From Lutispora sp. (GTDB taxonomy: Bacteria; Bacillota; Clostridia; Lutisporales; Lutisporaceae): 5,563 bases of DNA. A program made the position numbers and the translations under genes. The stretch spans positions 1 to 5,563 of the forward strand of contig JAUQXG010000250.1 of the NCBI GenBank assembly GCA_030834765.1, read 5' to 3'. Position 1 is the stretch's first letter, and each line of letters opens with the position of its first letter. The notes beneath the pieces were generated by a model. The model did no database searches and was not told where the DNA came from. It saw only the letters and a program-made list of their open reading frames with translations. Shown here in pieces: positions 4,436-5,563 of the stretch.

Positions 4436-5563
4436 ATGAAAAAAGCTTGTTTTATCCTGTTGCTCATCTTTATGATGATGTTTGCTTCGACAAATATTTT
4501 TGCAGCGGAATTGCCATCAGCAGAAGACTACTATAAAAAAGGATTTACCTTCTTCAAGCAAGAAGAATATATAAAAGCTATTAATAATTATAAAATGGCA
4601 ATCAAATTAAACCCTAAATATGGGAAGGCATATTTGGACATGGGTGATAGTTATTATAACCAACAAAAATATGAGGAAGCTATTGCTGCCTATGATGCAG
4701 TGATAAAATTGGAGCCCTCCAATGATTATGCTTATTATAGCAAAGGTTCGGCGTTACATTTTCTTTACAAGGACGAAGAAGCAATTAAAGAGTATGATAA
4801 AGTGATAAAAATTAACCCGAAATATGTAAATGCCTACATGAATAAAGGGGACTCCTTAAATATGCTCGGAAAATATTCGGAAGCCATAGAATGTTTTGAC
4901 AAAGCAGCCGAGCTCAATCCATGGGACAAAGATATCAATATATCCAAAGGTAATACTTATTACTTTCAAGGATTGTATGAACAGGCTATCGTTTATTATG
5001 ATGTTGCTATCGAAGCCAACAGCTTTCATGAATCCGTTTATTTAAGCAAGGGGTATTCGCTTTACCATTTATCCAGGTACGATGAAGCCATAAAAGCTCT
5101 GGAACAGGGACTGAAGCGGGTTCCCGATGATGCCGCAGCAAATTATTATATGAGCATATCCTTGGTTAAGGCGGGAGATAAGAAAGACTATTTTTCTTAT
5201 TTAAAAAAAGCTGTTTTCTTGGATAAATTCTATTTGAAAGAAGCACGTACTGAAGAAGCCTTTAAAAGCCTGTCCCAAGATGAAGACTTCATAGAAACAA
5301 TCTATGATGCTAAAGAAGATATTCGTAATCAATTTGAAAACGCAGACATACTGAAGAGAGGTGTACTTTCATCAATTCATTTTCTTGATTTAAAGACATC
5401 AGGTAATGTGGAAGAAGATGCAAAAGTACTGAAAGCTGAGCACGAGTTTTTTAACAATTTTTATGCAGGTAGCATATATAATTCAGCAAGTGCAGATAAA
5501 TACCATATCCATAATAATTCACCCTATAGAGATGAAATGATAAAAGCAGGCAGAATAATAAAA
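4436..5563 (+). CDS. Exported TPR-repeat protein, 3' end beyond window
   Basis: The frame is open from the ATG at 4436 to the window edge: 376 codons with no stop. GAGGAG (4421-4426) lies nine bases before the start. Residues 1-23 are a signal peptide (MKKACFILLL..., ending NIFA, cleaved before or after A24). Six regular 34-residue tetratricopeptide repeats follow: about 29-62, 63-96, 97-130, 131-164, 165-198 and 199-232. Each shows the W/Y-LG-Y-A-P spacing, for example AYLDMGDSYYNQQKYEEAIA. A seventh, degenerate repeat covers 233-266. An A-EEAF-SL-D-DF segment (270-287), typical of the end of such arrays, comes next. Residues 290-376 are not TPR and I do not recognise them. TPRs bind other proteins; with the protease gene 22 bases upstream, a scaffold or substrate-presenting role in the same envelope process is plausible but inferred. 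Confidence 0.92.
   Translation, partial: MKKACFILLLIFMMMFASTNIFAAELPSAEDYYKKGFTFFKQEEYIKAINNYKMAIKLNPKYGKAYLDMGDSYYNQQKYEEAIAAYDAVIKLEPSNDYAYYSKGSALHFLYKDEEAIKEYDKVIKINPKYVNAYMNKGDSLNMLGKYSEAIECFDKAAELNPWDKDINISKGNTYYFQGLYEQAIVYYDVAIEANSFHESVYLSKGYSLYHLSRYDEAIKALEQGLKRVPDDAAANYYMSISLVKAGDKKDYFSYLKKAVFLDKFYLKEARTEEAFKSLSQDEDFIETIYDAKEDIRNQFENADILKRGVLSSIHFLDLKTSGNVEEDAKVLKAEHEFFNNFYAGSIYNSASADKYHIHNNSPYRDEMIKAGRIIK

Overview
The window looks like chromosomal DNA from an AT-rich Gram-positive bacterium, most probably a Clostridia-type Firmicute. The grounds are strong A/T bias, purine-rich Shine-Dalgarno (SD) sites, stem-plus-T-run terminators, near-consensus sigma-A-type promoters, a DUF4230 protein and Sec-exported envelope proteins. 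No species can be named from the sequence alone.

Left part (1-1466, plus strand). The window opens inside the 3' end of an exodeoxyribonuclease III gene, closed by a 16-bp-stem terminator. A second terminator-like hairpin follows about 100 bases later. Next is a complete gene for a membrane-anchored DUF4230 protein. It is followed, with no terminator between, by a consensus promoter (TTGACA-17-TATAAT) and a tRNA-Lys(CUU) gene with encoded CCA. The tRNA has a U-U mismatch in its acceptor stem and its own terminator. Another strong hairpin at 1427-1466 probably acts in both directions between convergent transcription units.

Middle part (1467-2830, minus strand). After about 230 bases without a supportable gene come three small minus-strand genes. 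In transcription order these are a soluble protein with a distinctive GHSCNC motif and no good start codon (2830-2447), a two-CXXC zinc-ribbon protein with two membrane helices (2433-2092), and a three-helix membrane protein (2017-1700). The first two are tightly spaced. The third has its own leader, with a TATAAT box and a perfect 10-bp inverted repeat. None has a function I can name.

Right part (2831-5563, plus strand). A divergent intergenic region leads to a two-gene operon of exported proteins. The first is a secreted serine protease of the HtrA/trypsin fold, with an N-terminal Ig/FN3-like domain, an intact His-Asp-Ser triad, no PDZ domain and an unrecognised C-terminal domain. Twenty-two bases later comes an exported TPR protein with six regular 34-residue repeats and one degenerate one, which runs off the window. 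A likely reading is that protease and TPR protein work together outside the membrane, the TPR part serving as a partner-binding scaffold. This is inferred from gene order and shared export, not shown directly.

No mobile element, CRISPR array or replication origin is visible. The most noteworthy items are the PDZ-less protease/TPR pair and the unnamed minus-strand gene cluster.
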